Source of the DNA: Lasioglossum baleicum
Taxonomy: Eukaryota; Arthropoda; Insecta; Hymenoptera; Halictidae
Reading direction: 5' to 3'
Assembly: GCF_051020765.1 (NCBI RefSeq)
Contig: NC_134930.1
Coordinates: 5,580,001 to 5,644,000 of the forward strand
Length of the DNA: 64,000 nt
Both the position numbers and the translations under genes were made by a program. Positions within the stretch are counted from its first letter, which is position 1; every line of letters begins with the position of its first letter. The notes under the pieces are model-generated. The model was given only the letters and a program-made list of their open reading frames with translations. It was not told where the DNA came from and ran no database searches. Of this stretch, positions 45,101 through 59,700 are shown one piece after another.

Positions 45101-48100
45101 CGGTGAGTCCCATCTCGGCCTCATGGCTAAGAAGGTAGTGTATACCTGTTCGCGGACGACACCGATCAGTCCCTTCTCGACCTCATGGCTAAGAAGGTAG
45201 TGTATACCAGTTCGGGGACGAAACCGGTGAGTCCCATCTCGGCTTCATGGCTAGGAAGGTAGTGTATACCTGTTCGCGGACGACACCGATCAGTCCCATC
45301 TCGGCCCCACGGCTAAGAATGTAGTGTATACCAGTTCCGGACGACACCGGTTATTCCCTTCTCGGCCTCATGGCTAAGAAGGTAGTGTATACCTGTTCGC
45401 GGACGACACCGATCAGTCCCTTCTCGGCCTCATGGCTAAGAAGGTAGTGTATACCAGTTCGGGGACGAAACCGGTGAGTCCCATCTCGGCCTCATGGCTA
45501 AGAAGGTAGTGTATACCTGTTCGCGGACGACACCGATCAGTCCCATCTCGGCCTCGTGGCTAAGAAGGTAGTGTATACCAGTTCCGGACGACACCGGTAA
45601 GTCCCTTCTCGGCCTCATGGCTAAGAAGGTAGTGTATACCAGTTCGGGGACGAAACCGGTGAGTCCCATCTCGGCCTCATGGCTAAGAAGGTAGTGTATA
45701 CCTGTTCGCGGACGACACCGATCAGTCCCATCTCGGCCTCATGGCTAAGAAGGTAGTGTATACCAGTTCGGGGACGAAACCGGTGAGTTCCATCTCGGCC
45801 TCATGGCTAAGATGGTAGTGTATACCAGTTCCGGGGGCACCAGTAAGTCCCTTCTCGGCCTCATGGCTAAGAAGGTAGTGTATACCAGTTCGGGGACGAA
45901 ACCGGTGAGTCCCATCTCGGCCTCATGGCTAAGATGGTAGTGTATACCTGTTCGCGGACGACACCGATCAGTCCCATCTCGGCCTCATGGCTAAGAAGGT
46001 AGTGTATACCTGTTCGCGGACGACACCGATCAGTCCCATCTCGGCCTCGTGGCTAAGAAGGTAGTGTATACCTGTTCGCGGACCACACCGATCAGTCCCA
46101 TCTCTGCCTCATGGCTAAGAAGGTAGTGTATACCAGTTCCGGACGACACCGGTGAGTCCCATCTCGGCCTCATGGCTAAGAAGGTAGTGTATACCTGTTC
46201 GCGGACGACACCGATCAGTCCCTTCTCGGCCTCATGGCTAAGAAGGTAGTGTATACCAGTTCGGGGACGACACCGGTAAGTCCCTTCTCGGCCTCATGGC
46301 TAAGAAGGTAGTATATACCAGTTCTGGGACGACACCGATCAGTCCCATCTCGGCCTCATGGCTAAGAAGGTAGTGTATACCAGTTCCGGATGACACCGGT
46401 AAGTCCCTTCTCGGCCTCATGGCTAAGAAGGTAGTGTATACCAGTTCGGGGACGAAACCAGTGAGTCCCATCTCGGCCTCATGGCTAAGAAGGTAGTGTA
46501 TACCTGTTCGCGGACGACACCGATCAGTCCCATCTCGGCCTCATGGCTAAGAAGGTAGTGTATACCAGTTCGGGGACGAAACCGGTGAGTCCCATCTCGG
46601 CCTCATGGCTAAGATGGTAGTGTATACCAGTTCCGGGGGCACCGGTAAGTCCCATCTCGGCCTCATGGCTAAGAAGGTAGTGTATACCAGTTCGGGGACG
46701 AAACCGGTGAGTCCCATCCTGGCCTCATGGCTAAGATGGTAGTGTATACCTGTTCGCGGACGACACCGATCAGTCCCATCTCGGCCTCATAGCTAAGAAG
46801 GTAGTGTATACCAGTTCCGGACGACACCGGTGAGTCCCATCTCGGCCTCATGGCTAAGAAGGTAGTGTATACCAGTTCGGGGACGAAACCGGTGAGTCCC
46901 ACTTCGGCCTCATGGCTAAGAAGGTAGTGTATACCTGTTCGCGGACGACACCGATCAGTCCCATCTCGGCCTCATGGCTAAGAAGGTAGTGTATACCAGT
47001 TCCGGACGACACCGGTGAGCCCCTTCTCGGCCTCATGGCTAAGTAGGTAGTGTATACCTGTTCGCGGACGACACCGATCAGTCCCATCTCGGCCTCATGG
47101 CTAAGAAGGTAGTGTATACCAGTTCCGGACGACACCGGTGAGCCCCTTCTCGGCCTCATGGCTAAGTAGGTAGTGTATACCTGTTCGCGGACGACACCGA
47201 TCAGTCCCATCTCGGCCACATGGCTAAGAAGGTAGTGTATACCTGTTCGCGGACAACACCGATCAGTCCCATCTCTGCCTCATGGCTAAGAAGGTAGTGT
47301 ATACCAGTTCCGGACGACACCGGTGAGTCCCATCTCGGCCTCATGGCTAAGAAGGTAGTGTATACCTGTTCGCGGACGACACCGATCAGTCCCTTCTCGG
47401 CCTCATGGCTAAGAAGGTAGTGTATACCAGTTCGGGGACGACACCGGTAAGTCCCTTCTCGGCCTCATGGCTAAGAAGGTAGTATATACCAGTTCGGGGA
47501 CGACACCGATCAGTCCCATCTCGGCCTCATGGCTAAGAAGGTAGTGTATACCAGTTCCGGACGACACCGGTAAGTCCCTTCTCGGCCTCATGGCTAAGAA
47601 GGTAGTGTATACCAGTTCGGGGACGAAACCAGTGAGTCCCATCTCGGCCTCATGGCTAAGAAGGTAGTGTATACCTGTTCGCGGACGACACCGATCAGTC
47701 CCATCTCGGCCTCATGGCTAAGAAGGTAGTGTATACCAGTTCGGGGACGAAACCGGTGAGTTCCATCTCGGCCTCATGGCTAAGATGGTAGTGTATACCA
47801 GTTCCGGGGGCACCGGTAAGTCCCTTCTCGGCCTCATGGCTAAGAAGGTAGTGTATACCAGTTCCGGACGAAACCGGTGAGTTCCACCTCGGCCTCATGG
47901 CTAAGAAGGTAGTGTATACCAGTTCCGGACGACACCGGTGAGCCCCTTCTCGGCCTCATGGCTAAGTAGGTAGTGTATACCTGTTCGCGGACGACACCGA
48001 TCAGTCCCATCTCGGCCTCATGGCTAAGAAGGTAGTGTATACCAGTTCCGGACGACACCGGTGAGCCCCTTCTCGGCCTCATGGCTAAGTAGGTAGTGTA

Positions 48101-50620
48101 TACCTGTTCGCGGACGACACCGATCAGTCCCATCTCGGCCTCATGGCTAAGAAGGTAGTGTATACCAGTTCGGGGACGAAACCGGTGAGTTCCATCTCGG
48201 CCTCATGGCTAAGATGGTAGTGTATACCAGTTCCGGGGGCACCGGTAAGTCCCTTCTCGGCCTCATGGCTAAGAAGGTAGTGTATACCAGTTCCGGACGA
48301 AACCGGTGAGTCCCATCTTGGCCTCCTGGCTAAGAAGGTAGTGTATACCTGTTCGCGGACGATACCGATCAGTCCCATCTCGGCCTCATGGCTAAGAAGG
48401 TAGTGTATACCAGTTCGGGGACGAAACCGGTGAGTCCCATCTCGGCCTCATGGCTAAGATGGTAGTGTATACCTGTTCGCGGACGACACCGATCAGTCCC
48501 ATCTCGGCCTCATGGCTAAGAAGGTAGTGTATACCTGTTCGCGGACGACACCGATCAGTCCCCTCTCGGCCTCATGGCTAAGAAGGTAGTGTATACCAGT
48601 TCGGGGACGAAACCGGTGAGTCCCACCTCGGCCTCATGGCTAAGAAGGTAGTGTATACCTGTTCGCGGACGACACCGATCAGTCCCATCTCGGCCTCATG
48701 GCTAAGAACGTAGTGTATACCAGTTCCGGACGACACCGGTTATTCCCTTCTCGGCCTCATGGCTAAGAAGGTAGTGTATACCTGTTCGCGGACGACACCG
48801 ATCAGTCCCTTCTCGGCCTCATGGCTAAGAAGGTAGTGTATACCAGTTCGGGGACGAAACCGGTGAGTCCCATCTCGGCCTCATGGCTAAGAAGGTAGTG
48901 TATACCTGTTCGCGGACGACACCGATCAGTCCCATCTCGGCCTCGTGGCTAAGAAGGTAGTGTATACCAGTTCCGGACGACACCGGTAAGTCCCTTCTCG
49001 GCCTCATGGCTAAGAAGGTAGTGTATACCAGTTCGGGGACGAAACCGGTGAGTCCCATCTCGGCCTCATGGCTAAGAAGGTAGTGTATACCTGTTCGCGG
49101 ACGACACCGATCAGTCCCATCTCGGCCTCATGGCTAAGAAGGTAGTGTATACCAGTTCGGGGACGAAACCGGTGAGTTCCATCTCGGCCTCATGGCTAAG
49201 ATGGTAGTGTATACCAGTTCCGGGGGCACCGGTAAGTCCCTTCTCGGCCTCATGGCTAAGAAGGTAGTGTATACCAGTTCGGGGACGAAACCGGTGAGTC
49301 CCATCTCGGCCTCATGGCTAAGATGGTAGTGTATACCTGTTCGCGGACGACACCGATCAGTCCCATCTCGGCCTCATGGCTAAGAAGGTAGTGTATACCT
49401 GTTCGCGGACGACACCGATCAGTCCCATCTCGGCCTCGTGGCTAGGAAGGTAGTGTATACCTGTTCGCGGACGACACCGATCAGTCCCATCTCGGCCTCA
49501 TGGCTAAGAAGGTAGTGTATACCTGTTCGCGGACGACACCGATCAGTCCCATCTCGGCCACATGGCTAAGAAGGTAGTGTATACCTGTTCGCGGACAACA
49601 CCGATCAGTCCCATCTCTGCCTCATGGCTAAGAAGGTAGTGTATACCAGTTCCGGACGACACCGGTGAGTCCCATCTCGGCCTCATGGCTAAGAAGGTAG
49701 TGTATACCTGTTCGCGGACGACACCGATCAGTCCCTTCTCGGCCTCATGGCTAAGAAGGTAGTGTATACCAGTTCGGGGACGACACCGGTAAGTCCCTTC
49801 TCGGCCTCATGGCTAAGAAGGTAGTATATACCAGTTCTGGGACGACACCGATCAGTCCCATCTCGGCCTCATGGCTAAGAAGGTAGTGTATACCAGTTCC
49901 GGATGACACCGGTAAGTCCCTTCTCGGCCTCATGGCTAAGAAGGTAGTGTATACCAGTTCGGGGACGAAACCAGTGAGTCCCATCTCGGCCTCATGGCTA
50001 AGAAGGTAGTGTATACCTGTTCGCGGACGACACCGATCAGTCCCATCTCGGCCTCATGGCTAAGAAGGTAGTGTATACCAGTTCGGGGACGAAACCGGTG
50101 AGTCCCATCTCGGCCTCATGGCTAAGATGGTAGTGTATACCAGTTCCGGGGGCACCGGTAAGTCCCATCTCGGCCTCATGGCTAAGAAGGTAGTGTATAC
50201 CAGTTCGGGGACGAAACCGGTGAGTCCCATCCTGGCCTCATGGCTAAGATGGTAGTGTATACCTGTTCGCGGACGACACCGATCAGTCCCATCTCGGCCT
50301 CATAGCTAAGAAGGTAGTGTATACCAGTTCCGGACGACACCGGTGAGTCCCATCTCGGCCTCATGGCTAAGAAGGTAGTGTATACCAGTTCGGGGACGAA
50401 ACCGGTGAGTCCCACTTCGGCCTCATGGCTAAGAAGGTAGTGTATACCTGTTCGCGGACGACACCGATCAGTCCCATCTCGGCCTCATGGCTAAGAAGGT
50501 AGTGTATACCAGTTCCGGACGACACCGGTGAGCCCCTTCTCGGCCTCATGGCTAAGTAGGTAGTGTATACCTGTTCGCGGACGACACCGATCAGTCCCAT
50601 CTCGGCCACATGGCTAAGAA
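42120..50620. repeat. Large duplicated satellite block, copy 2 (~8.4 kb)
   Basis: Matches 20090-28280 in monomer order and private variants. Relative to that copy it gained six monomers (370 bp) near 42.9 kb, lost two (124 bp) near 46.08 kb where a hybrid GGACCACACC monomer marks the junction, and gained one (61 bp) near 48.3 kb, the CTTGGCCTCCTGG type. Without the retrotransposon the two copies would lie about 14 kb apart. Confidence 0.83.
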
Positions 50621-50789
50621 GGTAGTGTATACCTGTTCGCGGACAACACCGATCAGTCCCATCTCTGCCTCATGGCTAAGAAGGTAGTGTATACCAGTTC
50701 CGGACGACACCGGTGAGTCCCATCTCGGCCTCATGGCTAAGAAGGTAGTGTATACCTGTTCGCGGACGACACCGATCAGTCCCTTCTCG

Positions 50790-53700
50790 GCCTCATGGCT
50801 AAGAAGGTAGTGTATACCAGTTCGGGGACGACACCGGTAAGTCCCTTCTCGGCCTCATGGCTAAGAAGGTAGTATATACCAGTTCGGGGACGACACCGAT
50901 CAGTCCCATCTCGGCCTCATGGCTAAGAAGGTAGTGTATACCAGTTCCGGACGACACCGGTAAGTCCCTTCTCGGCCTCATGGCTAAGAAGGTAGTGTAT
51001 ACCAGTTCGGGGACGAAACCAGTGAGTCCCATCTCGGCCTCATGGCTAAGAAGGTAGTGTATACCTGTTCGCGGACGACACCGATCAGTCCCATCTCGGC
51101 CTCATGGCTAAGAAGGTAGTGTATACCAGTTCGGGGACGAAACCGGTGAGTTCCATCTCGGCCTCATGGCTAAGATGGTAGTGTATACCAGTTCCGGGGG
51201 CACCGGTAAGTCCCTTCTCGGCCTCATGGCTAAGAAGGTAGTGTATACCAGTTCCGGACGAAACCGGTGAGTTCCACCTCGGCCTCATGGCTAAGAAGGT
51301 AGTGTATACCAGTTCCGGACGACACCGGTGAGCCCCTTCTCGGCCTCATGGCTAAGTAGGTAGTGTATACCTGTTCGCGGACGACACCGATCAGTCCCAT
51401 CTCGGCCTTATGGCTAAGAAGGTAGTGTATACCAGTTCCGGACGACACCGGTGAGCCCCTTCTCGGCCTCATGGCTAAGTAGGTAGTGTATACCTGTTCG
51501 CGGACGACACCGATCAGTCCCATCTCGGCCTCATGGCTAAGAAGGTAGTGTATACCAGTTCGGGGACGAAACCGGTGAGTTCCATCTCGGCCTCATGGCT
51601 AAGATGGTAGTGTATACCAGTTCCGGGGGCACCGGTAAGTCCCTTCTCGGCCTCATGGCTAAGAAGGTAGTGTATACCAGTTCCGGACGAAACCGGTGAG
51701 TCCCATCTTGGCCTCCTGGCTAAGAAGGTAGTGTATACCTGTTCGCGGACGACACCGATCAGTCCCATCTCGGCCTCATGGCTAAGAAGGTAGTGTATAC
51801 CAGTTCGGGGACGAAACCGGTGAGTCCCATCTCGGCCTCATGGCTAAGATGATAGTGTATACCTGTTCGCGGACGACACCGATCAGTCCCATCTCGGCCT
51901 CATGGCTAAGAAGGTAGTGTATACCTGTTCGCGGACGACACCGATCAGTCCCTTCTCGGCCTCATGGCTAAGAAGGTAGTGTATACCAGTTCGGGGACGA
52001 AACCGGTGAGTCCCACCTCGGCCTCATGGCTAAGAAGGTAGTGTATACCTGTTCGCGGACGACACCGATCAGTCCCATCTCGGCCTCATGGCTAAGAACG
52101 TAGTGTATACCAGTTCCGGACGACACCGGTAAGTCCCTTCTCGGCCTCATGGCTAAGAAGGTAGTGTATACCTGTTCGCGGACAACACCGATCAGTCCCT
52201 TCTCGGCCTCATGGCTAAGAAGGTAGTGTATACCAGTTCGGGGACGAAACCGGTGAGTCCCACCTCGGCCTCATGGCTAAGAAGGTAGTGTATACCTGTT
52301 CGCGGACGACACCGATCAGTCCCATCTCGGCCTCATGGCTAAGAAGGTAGTGTATACCAGTTCCGGACGACACCGGTAAGTCCCTTCTCGGCCTCATGGC
52401 TAAGAAGGTAGTGTATACCAGTTCCGGACGACACCGGTGAGTCCCATCTCGGCCTCATGGCTAAGAAGGTAGTGTATACCTGTTCGCGGACGACACCGAT
52501 CAGTCCCTTCTCGGCCTCATGGCTAAGAAGGTAGTGTATACCAGTTCGGGGACGAAACCGGTGAGTCCCACCTCGGCCTCATGGCTAAGAAGGTAGTGTA
52601 TACCTGTTCGCGGACGACACCGATCAGTCCCATCTCGGCCTCATGGCTAAGAAGGTAGTGTATACCTGTTCGCGGACGACACCGATCAGTCCCGTCTCGG
52701 CCTCATGGCTAAGAAGGTAGTGTATACCAGTTACGGACGACACCGGTAAGTCCCTTCTCGGCCTCATGGCTAAGAAGGTAGTATATACCAGTTCGGGGAC
52801 GACACCGATCCGTCCCATCTCGGCCTCATGGCTAAGAAGGTAGTGTATACCAGTTCCGGACGACACCGGTAAGTCCCATCTCGGGCTCATGGCTAAGAAG
52901 GTAGTGTATACCAGTTCGGGGACGAAACCGGTGAGTCCCATCTCGGCCTCATGGCTAAGAAGGTAGTGTATACCTGTTCGCGGACGACACCGATCAGTCC
53001 CATCTCGGCCTCATGGCTAAGAAGGTAGTGTATACCTGTTCGCGGACAACACCGATCAGTCCCATCTCGGTCTCATGGCTAAGAAGGTAGTGTATACCAG
53101 TTCCGGACGACACCGGTGAGTCCCATCTCGGCCTCATGGCTAAGAAGGTAGTGTATACCTGTTCGCGGACGACACCGATCAGTCCCGTCTCGGCCTCATG
53201 GCTAAGAAGGTAGTGTATACCTGTTCGCGGACGACACCGATCAGTCCCTTCTCGACCTCATGGCTAAGAAGGTAGTGTATACCAGTTCGGGGACGAAACC
53301 GGTGTGTCCCATCTCGGCTTCATGGCTAGGAAGGTAGTGTATACCTGTTCGCGGACGACACCGATCAGTCCCATCTCGGCCTCATGGCTAAGAAGGTAGT
53401 GTATACCAGTTCCGGACGACACCGGTAAGTCCCTTCTCGGCCTCATGGCTAAGAAGGTAGTATATACCAGTTCGGGGACGACACCGATCAGTCCCATCTC
53501 GGCCTCATGGCTAAGAAGGTAGTGTGTACCAGTTCCGGACGACACCGGTAAGTCCCTTCTCGGGCTCATGGCTAAGAAGGTAGTGTATACCAGTTCGGGG
53601 ACGAAACCGGTGAGTCCCATCTCGGCCTCATGGCTAAGAAGGTAGTGTATACCTGTTCGCGGACGACACCGATCAGTCCCATCTCGGCCTCATGGCTAAG

Positions 53701-56700
53701 AAGGTAGTGTATACCAGTTCGGGGACGAAACCGGTGAGTCCCATCTCGGCCTCATGGCTAAGAAGGTAGTGTATACCTGTTCGCGGACGACACCGATCAG
53801 TCCCATCTCGGCCTCATGGCTAAGAAGGTAGTGTATACCTGTTCGCGGACAACACCGATCAGTCCCATCTCGGCCTCATGGCTAAGAAGGTAGTGTATAC
53901 CAGTTCCGGACGACACCGGTGAGTCCCATCTCGGCCTCATGGCTAAGAAGGTAGTGTATACCTGTTCGCGGACGACACCGATCAGTCCCGTCTCGGCCTC
54001 ATGGCTAAGAAGGTAGTGTATACCTGTTCGCGGACAACACCGATCAGTCCCATCTCGGCCTCATGGCTAAGAAGGTAGTGTATACCAGTTCCGGACGACA
54101 CCGGTGAGTCCCATCTCGGCCTCATGGCTAAGAAGGTAGTGTATACCTGTTCGCGGACGACACCGATCAGTCCCTTCTCGACCTCATGGCTAAGAAGGTA
54201 GTGTATACCAGTTCGGGGACGAAACCGGTGAGTCCCATCTCGGCCTCATGGCTAAGATGGTAGTGTATACCTGTTCGCGGACGACACCGATCAGTCCCAT
54301 CTCGGCCTAATGGCTAAAAGGTAGTGTATACCAGTTCCGGACGACACCGGTAAGTCCCTTCTCGGCCTCATGGCTAAGAAGGTAGTGTATACCTGTTCGC
54401 GGACGAGACCGATCAGTCCCATCTCGGCCACATGGCTAAGAAGGTAGTGTATACCTGTTCGCGGACAACACCGATCAGTCCCATCTCGGCCTCATGGCTA
54501 AGAAGGTAGTGTATACCAGTTCCGGACGACACCGGTAAGTCCCTTCTCGGCCTCATGGCTAAGAAGGTAGTATATACCAGTTCGGGGACGACACCGATCA
54601 GTCCCATCTCGGCCTCATGGCTAAGAAGGTAGTGTATACCAGTTCCGGACGACACCGGTAAGTCCCTTCTCGGGCTCATGGCTAAGAAGGTAGTGTATAC
54701 CAGTTCGGGGACGAAACCGGTGAGTCCCATCTCGGCCTCATGGCTAAGAAGGTAGTGTATACCTGTTCGCGGACAACACCGATCAGTCCCATCTCGGCCT
54801 CATGGCTAAGAAGGTAGTGTATACCAGTTCCGGACGACACCGGTGAGTCCCATCTCGGCCTCATGGCTAAGAAGGTAGTGTATACCTGTTCGCGGACGAC
54901 ACCGATCAGTCCCGTCTCGGCCTCATGGCTAAGAAGGTAGTGTATACCTGTTCGCGGACAACACCGATCAGTCCCATCTCGGCCTCATGGCTAAGAAGGT
55001 AGTGTATACCTGTTCGCGGACGACACCGATCAGTCCCATCTCGGCCTCATGGCTAAGAAGGTAGTGTATACCTGTTCGCGGACGACACCGATCAGTCCCT
55101 TCTCGGCCTCATGGCTAAGAAGGTAGTGTATACCAGTTCGGGGACGAAACCGGTGAGTCCCACCTCGGCCTCATGGCTAAGAAGGTAGTGTATACCTGTT
55201 CGCGGACGACACCGATCAGTCCCATCTCGGCCTCATGGCTAAGAAGGTAGTGTATACCAGTTCCGGATGACACCGGTAAGTCCCTTCTCGGCCTCATGGC
55301 TAAGAAGGTAGTGTATACCAGTTCGGGGACGAAACCAGTGAGTCCCATCTCGGCCTCATGGCTAAGAAGGTAGTGTATACCTGTTCGCGGACGACACCGA
55401 TCAGTCCCATCTCGGCCTCATGGCTAAGAAGGTAGTGTATACCAGTTCGGGGACGAAACCGGTGAGTCCCATCTCGGCCTCATGGCTAAGATGGTAGTGT
55501 ATACCAGTTCCGGGGGCACCGGTAAGTCCCATCTCGGCCTCATGGCTAAGAAGGTAGTGTATACCAGTTCGGGGACGAAACCGGTGAGTCCCATCCTGGC
55601 CTCATGGCTAAGATGGTAGTGTATACCTGTTCGCGGACGACACCGATCAGTCCCATCTCGGCCTCATGGCTAAGAAGGTAGTGTATACCAGTTCCGGACG
55701 ACACCGGTGAGTCCCATCTCGGCCTCATGGCTAAGAAGGTAGTGTATACCAGTTCGGGGACGACACCGGTAAGTCCCTTCTCGGCCTCATGGCTAAGAAG
55801 GTAGTATATACCAGTTCGGGGACGACACCGATCAGTCCCATCTCGGCCTCATGGCTAAGAAGGTAGTGTATACCAGTTCCGGACGACACCGGTAAGTCCC
55901 TTCTCGGCCTCATGGCTAAGAAGGTAGTGTATACCAGTTCGGGGACGAAACCAGTGAGTCCCATCTCGGCCTCATGGCTAAGAAGGTAGTGTATACCTGT
56001 TCGCGGACGACACCGATCAGTCCCATCTCGGCCTCATGGCTAAGAAGGTAGTGTATACCAGTTCGGGGACGAAACCGGTGAGTTCCATCTCGGCCTCATG
56101 GCTAAGATGGTAGTGTATACCAGTTCCGGGGGCACCGGTAAGTCCCTTCTCGGCCTCATGGCTAAGAAGGTAGTGTATACCAGTTCCGGACGAAACCGGT
56201 GAGTTCCACCTCGGCCTCATGGCTAAGAAGGTAGTGTATACCAGTTCCGGACGACACCGGTGAGCCCCTTCTCGGCCTCATGGCTAAGTAGGTAGTGTAT
56301 ACCTGTTCGCGGACGACACCGATCAGTCCCATCTCGGCCTTATGGCTAAGAAGGTAGTGTATACCAGTTCCGGACGACACCGGTGAGCCCCTTCTCGGCC
56401 TCATGGCTAAGTAGGTAGTGTATACCTGTTCGCGGACGACACCGATCAGTCCCATCTCGGCCTCATGGCTAAGAAGGTAGTGTATACCAGTTCGGGGACG
56501 AAACCGGTGAGTTCCATCTCGGCCTCATGGCTAAGATGGTAGTGTATACCAGTTCCGGGGGCACCGGTAAGTCCCTTCTCGGCCTCATGGCTAAGAAGGT
56601 AGTGTATACCAGTTCCGGACGAAACCGGTGAGTCCCATCTTGGCCTCCTGGCTAAGAAGGTAGTGTATACCTGTTCGCGGACGACACCGATCAGTCCCAT

Positions 56701-59700
56701 CTCGGCCTCATGGCTAAGAAGGTAGTGTATACCAGTTCGGGGACGAAACCGGTGAGTCCCATCTCGGCCTCATGGCTAAGATGGTAGTGTATACCTGTTC
56801 GCGGACGACACCGATCAGTCCCATCTGGGCCTCATGGCTAAGAAGGTAGTGTATACCTGTTCGCGGACGACACCGATCAGTCCCTTCTCGGCCTCATGGC
56901 TAAGAAGGTAGTGTATACCAGTTCGGGGACGAAACCGGTGAGTCCCACCTCGGCCTCATGGCTAAGAAGGTAGTGTATACCTGTTCGCGGACGACACCGA
57001 TCAGTCCCATCTCGGCCTCATGGCTAAGAACGTAGTGTATACCAGTTCCGGACGACACCGGTAAGTCCCTTCTCGGCCTCATGGCTAAGAAGGTAGTGTA
57101 TACCTGTTCGCGGACAACACCGATCAGTCCCTTCTCGGCCTCATGGCTAAGAAGGTAGTGTATACCAGTTCGGGGACGAAACCGGTGAGTCCCACCTCGG
57201 CCTCATGGCTAAGAAGGTAGTGTATACCTGTTCGCGGACGACACCGATCAGTCCCATCTCGGCCTCATGGCTAAGAAGGTAGTGTATACCAGTTCCGGAC
57301 GACACCGGTAAGTCCCTTCTCGGCCTCATGGCTAAGAAGGTAGTGTATACCAGTTCCGGACGACACCGGTGAGTCCCATCTCGGCCTCATGGCTAAGAAG
57401 GTAGTGTATACCTGTTCGCGGACGACACCGATCAGTCCCTTCTCGGCCTCATGGCTAAGAAGGTAGTGTATACCAGTTCGGGGACGAAACCGGTGAGTCC
57501 CACCTCGGCCTCATGGCTAAGAAGGTAGTGTATACCTGTTCGCGGACGACACCGATCAGTCCCATCTCGGCCTCATGGCTAAGAAGGTAGTGTATACCTG
57601 TTCGCGGACGACACCGATCAGTCCCGTCTCGGCCTCATGGCTAAGAAGGTAGTGTATACCAGTTACGGACGACACCGGTAAGTCCCTTCTCGGCCTCATG
57701 GCTAAGAAGGTAGTATATACCAGTTCGGGGACGACACCGATCCGTCCCATCTCGGCCTCATGGCTAAGAAGGTAGTGTATACCAGTTCCGGACGACACCG
57801 GTAAGTCCCATCTCGGGCTCATGGCTAAGAAGGTAGTGTATACCAGTTCGGGGACGAAACCGGTGAGTCCCATCTCGGCCTCATGGCTAAGAAGGTAGTG
57901 TATACCTGTTCGCGGACGACACCGATCAGTCCCATCTCGGCCTCATGGCTAAGAAGGTAGTGTATACCTGTTCGCGGACAACACCGATCAGTCCCATCTC
58001 GGTCTCATGGCTAAGAAGGTAGTGTATACCAGTTCCGGACGACACCGGTGAGTCCCATCTCGGCCTCATGGCTAAGAAGGTAGTGTATACCTGTTCGCGG
58101 ACGACACCGATCAGTCCCGTCTCGGCCTCATGGCTAAGAAGGTAGTGTATACCTGTTCGCGGACGACACCGATCAGTCCCTTCTCGACCTCATGGCTAAG
58201 AAGGTAGTGTATACCAGTTCGGGGACGAAACCGGTGTGTCCCATCTCGGCTTCATGGCTAGGAAGGTAGTGTATACCTGTTCGCGGACGACACCGATCAG
58301 TCCCATCTCGGCCTCATGGCTAAGAAGGTAGTGTATACCAGTTCCGGACGACACCGGTAAGTCCCTTCTCGGCCTCATGGCTAAGAAGGTAGTATATACC
58401 AGTTCGGGGACGACACCGATCAGTCCCATCTCGGCCTCATGGCTAAGAAGGTAGTGTGTACCAGTTCCGGACGACACCGGTAAGTCCCTTCTCGGGCTCA
58501 TGGCTAAGAAGGTAGTGTATACCAGTTCGGGGACGAAACCGGTGAGTCCCATCTCGGCCTCATGGCTAAGAAGGTAGTGTATACCTGTTCGCGGACGACA
58601 CCGATCAGTCCCATCTCGGCCTCATGGCTAAGAAGGTAGTGTATACCAGTTCGGGGACGAAACCGGTGAGTCCCATCTCGGCCTCATGGCTAAGAAGGTA
58701 GTGTATACCTGTTCGCGGACGACACCGATCAGTCCCATCTCGGCCTCATGGCTAAGAAGGTAGTGTATACCTGTTCGCGGACAACACCGATCAGTCCCAT
58801 CTCGGCCTCATGGCTAAGAAGGTAGTGTATACCAGTTCCGGACGACACCGGTGAGTCCCATCTCGGCCTCATGGCTAAGAAGGTAGTGTATACCTGTTCG
58901 CGGACGACACCGATCAGTCCCGTCTCGGCCTCATGGCTAAGAAGGTAGTGTATACCTGTTCGCGGACAACACCGATCAGTCCCATCTCGGCCTCATGGCT
59001 AAGAAGGTAGTGTATACCAGTTCCGGACGACACCGGTGAGTCCCATCTCGGCCTCATGGCTAAGAAGGTAGTGTATACCTGTTCGCGGACGACACCGATC
59101 AGTCCCTTCTCGACCTCATGGCTAAGAAGGTAGTGTATACCAGTTCGGGGACGAAACCGGTGAGTCCCATCTCGGCCTCATGGCTAAGATGGTAGTGTAT
59201 ACCTGTTCGCGGACGACACCGATCAGTCCCATCTCGGCCTAATGGCTAAAAGGTAGTGTATACCAGTTCCGGACGACACCGGTAAGTCCCTTCTCGGCCT
59301 CATGGCTAAGAAGGTAGTGTATACCTGTTCGCGGACGAGACCGATCAGTCCCATCTCGGCCACATGGCTAAGAAGGTAGTGTATACCTGTTCGCGGACAA
59401 CACCGATCAGTCCCATCTCGGCCTCATGGCTAAGAAGGTAGTGTATACCAGTTCCGGACGACACCGGTAAGTCCCTTCTCGGCCTCATGGCTAAGAAGGT
59501 AGTATATACCAGTTCGGGGACGACACCGATCAGTCCCATCTCGGCCTCATGGCTAAGAAGGTAGTGTATACCAGTTCCGGACGACACCGGTAAGTCCCTT
59601 CTCGGGCTCATGGCTAAGAAGGTAGTGTATACCAGTTCGGGGACGAAACCGGTGAGTCCCATCTCGGCCTCATGGCTAAGAAGGTAGTGTATACCTGTTC

